Of a stretch of DNA of 64,000 nt, positions 63,372-64,000 are shown piece after piece (the first letter of the stretch is position 1; the number at the start of each line of letters is the position of its first letter). The position numbers and the translations under genes were made by a program. Source of the DNA: Candidatus Cottocaccamicrobium excrementipullorum (GTDB lineage: Bacteria; Bacillota; Clostridia; Lachnospirales; Lachnospiraceae); NCBI GenBank assembly GCA_018713255.1, contig DVFL01000015.1, forward strand, positions 62,001 through 126,000, written 5' to 3'. The notes beneath the pieces are model-generated. The model saw nothing but the letters and a program-made list of their open reading frames with translations. It was not told where the DNA came from and made no database searches.

Positions 63372-63530
63372 ATGCTTGACTTTTTGCAGGAGTTTTGGAC
63401 GTTTTTCTTTTCTCCTCTTTTTCTGTTTGATCTTGATGTCGGTTTTTATGCGGTGATTGGCCTTTGTGTGATTGTTTTGACGGTTTATGTCTTTGTTAGG
63501 AGCGTGTTGTCATGGGTACTTTCGTTTTGA
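63372..63530 (+). CDS. Phage small membrane protein upstream of zot
   Basis: 52 aa. Aromatic N terminus (residues 1-20) and a membrane segment (residues 27-44). AGGTGA precedes ATG. It overlaps the Zot gene by 19 bases, so both are probably translated together. Confidence 0.6.
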   Translation: MLDFLQEFWTFFFSPLFLFDLDVGFYAVIGLCVIVLTVYVFVRSVLSWVLSF

Positions 63531-64000
63531 TGTTAATGATTATTCTCTTTGCGGCTTTCTTTGCTTATCACTTAATTAAGTACCGTAATCCTTATAAGCT
63601 TATTATGGTGATCGGCAAAAAAGGTTCCGGTAAGACTACGCTTATGGTAAAACTCTCCCTAAAATACAACAAGCGGAAACGTCCGGTTTATTGCAATGCA
63701 CCCGAGATACCGGGTACATATTACTTTACTCCTGACCAGCTTGGCCAGGTGGATTTTCCTCGCAATGCGGTTATCCTGGTTGATGAAGCTTCCCGTTATT
63801 GGGATAATCGGGATTTTAAGAACTTTAAGAAGTACACCTTTGAATACTTCCGTTTTCAGCGGCAGTATAAACACACGGTTTATCTGTTCAGCCAGAGTTT
63901 TGATGTGGACAAAAAGATTCGTGATCTTTGTGATCGGATGTATTTGGTCACTAGCTTTTGCAACTTTCTCTCCATTGCTAGGGGAATTTCCAAGAAACCC
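63512..64000 (+). CDS. Zot/pI-family phage assembly ATPase (3' end cut)
   Basis: 163 residues visible. N-terminal membrane segment (residues 4-19), Walker A GKKGSGKT at 35-42 and Walker B VILVDE at 87-92, then FRFQRQYKHTVYLFSQS with the conserved sensor-like region. This fits the N-terminal domain of the inovirus morphogenesis protein pI (Zot family). In Gram-negative hosts pI spans the inner membrane and drives virion extrusion. The rest lies past the window. The name toxin does not apply. Confidence 0.88.
   Translation, partial: MGTFVLMLMIILFAAFFAYHLIKYRNPYKLIMVIGKKGSGKTTLMVKLSLKYNKRKRPVYCNAPEIPGTYYFTPDQLGQVDFPRNAVILVDEASRYWDNRDFKNFKKYTFEYFRFQRQYKHTVYLFSQSFDVDKKIRDLCDRMYLVTSFCNFLSIARGISKKP

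Larger units (their letters stand above)
60162..64000 (+). mobile_element. Inovirus-like filamentous prophage, left part
   Basis: Nine same-strand, tightly packed or overlapping genes: many 47-101 aa membrane proteins, a major-coat-like protein followed by a terminator, two secreted membrane-anchored proteins and a Zot/pI ATPase. Base use is T-rich on the coding strand and clearly lower in GC than the flanking genes. No replication initiator, ssDNA-binding protein, integrase or repressor is in the visible part. The left boundary is approximate; the right end is outside. Confidence 0.85.

Noticed and set aside
63512-64000. Zonula occludens toxin as a virulence factor
   Set aside because: The Zot family name comes from Vibrio cholerae phage CTX; the visible part is the ATPase domain used for phage assembly, with no sign of a toxin segment.

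Overview
The window is chromosomal DNA of a spore-forming, low-to-mid GC Firmicute, most likely a Lachnospiraceae-type Clostridium. Evidence: the order rpsU-yqfC-yqfD-phoH-ybeY, a BofC-like protein, a SpoVB/MurJ-type flippase, DUF896, DUF4321 and DUF3048 proteins, the rplU-prp-rpmA-obg-yhbY-nadD-yqeK-rsfS run, LexA boxes of the Gram-positive type, and AGGAGG-rich ribosome binding sites. No tRNA, rRNA, IS element or CRISPR array was seen.

Layout. 1-6.7 kb: rpsU tail, sporulation genes (yqfC, yqfD, bofC-like), phoH and ybeY (RNA metabolism), a DUF3048 lipoprotein and a lipid-linked sugar flippase. 6.7-12.7 kb: two flavoprotein oxidoreductases, then proB, DUF896, 5-FTHF cyclo-ligase and proA. 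12.7-14.6 kb: PiT phosphate transporter with its DUF47 partner. 14.6-25.9 kb: a glycerol and glycerol-3-phosphate block (glpK, GlpA-like and GlpB-like flavoproteins, DUF1667 protein; then a UgpB-UgpA-UgpE type ABC importer, a glycerophosphodiesterase and the antiterminator glpP). Both glpK and ugpB carry a promoter, an untranslated leader and an intrinsic terminator, as expected of GlpP-controlled attenuators. 26.0-34.9 kb: miaB-mutS-mutL-miaA, a methionine gamma-lyase family enzyme, DUF4321.

35.0-44.3 kb: shape and division operon radC-mreC-mreD-mrdA-minC-minD-minE-rodA-mgsA-dacA. mreB is absent from its usual place between radC and mreC. MrdA carries a large insertion, and the mgsA product has Gly where the catalytic Asp is expected. 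44.4-50.4 kb: P-loop protein, HlyD-like membrane protein, yggS, sepF, aroB, lspA, rluD. 50.5-55.8 kb: cytidylate-kinase-like protein, then the L21 leader and ribosome/GTPase operon. 55.8-60.1 kb: lexA and a divergent yneA-like gene sharing an operator region with five LexA-box-like sites, a 124-bp run of four hairpins before an SDR gene, then a XerS-length tyrosine recombinase and a TtcA-like PP-loop protein on the minus strand.

60.16 kb to the end: the left part of an integrated filamentous phage (inovirus-like). It has nine visible T-rich genes on one strand, mostly small membrane proteins, a signal-peptide-bearing major-coat-like protein followed by a strong terminator, two larger secreted and membrane-anchored proteins, and a Zot/pI-type assembly ATPase cut by the window edge. 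A 10-bp inverted repeat (60162-60197) sits at the apparent host/phage boundary. Replication, integration and secretin-substitute genes, if present, lie beyond the window. A filamentous phage in a single-membrane host is the most interesting system here, because extrusion without an outer membrane is poorly understood.
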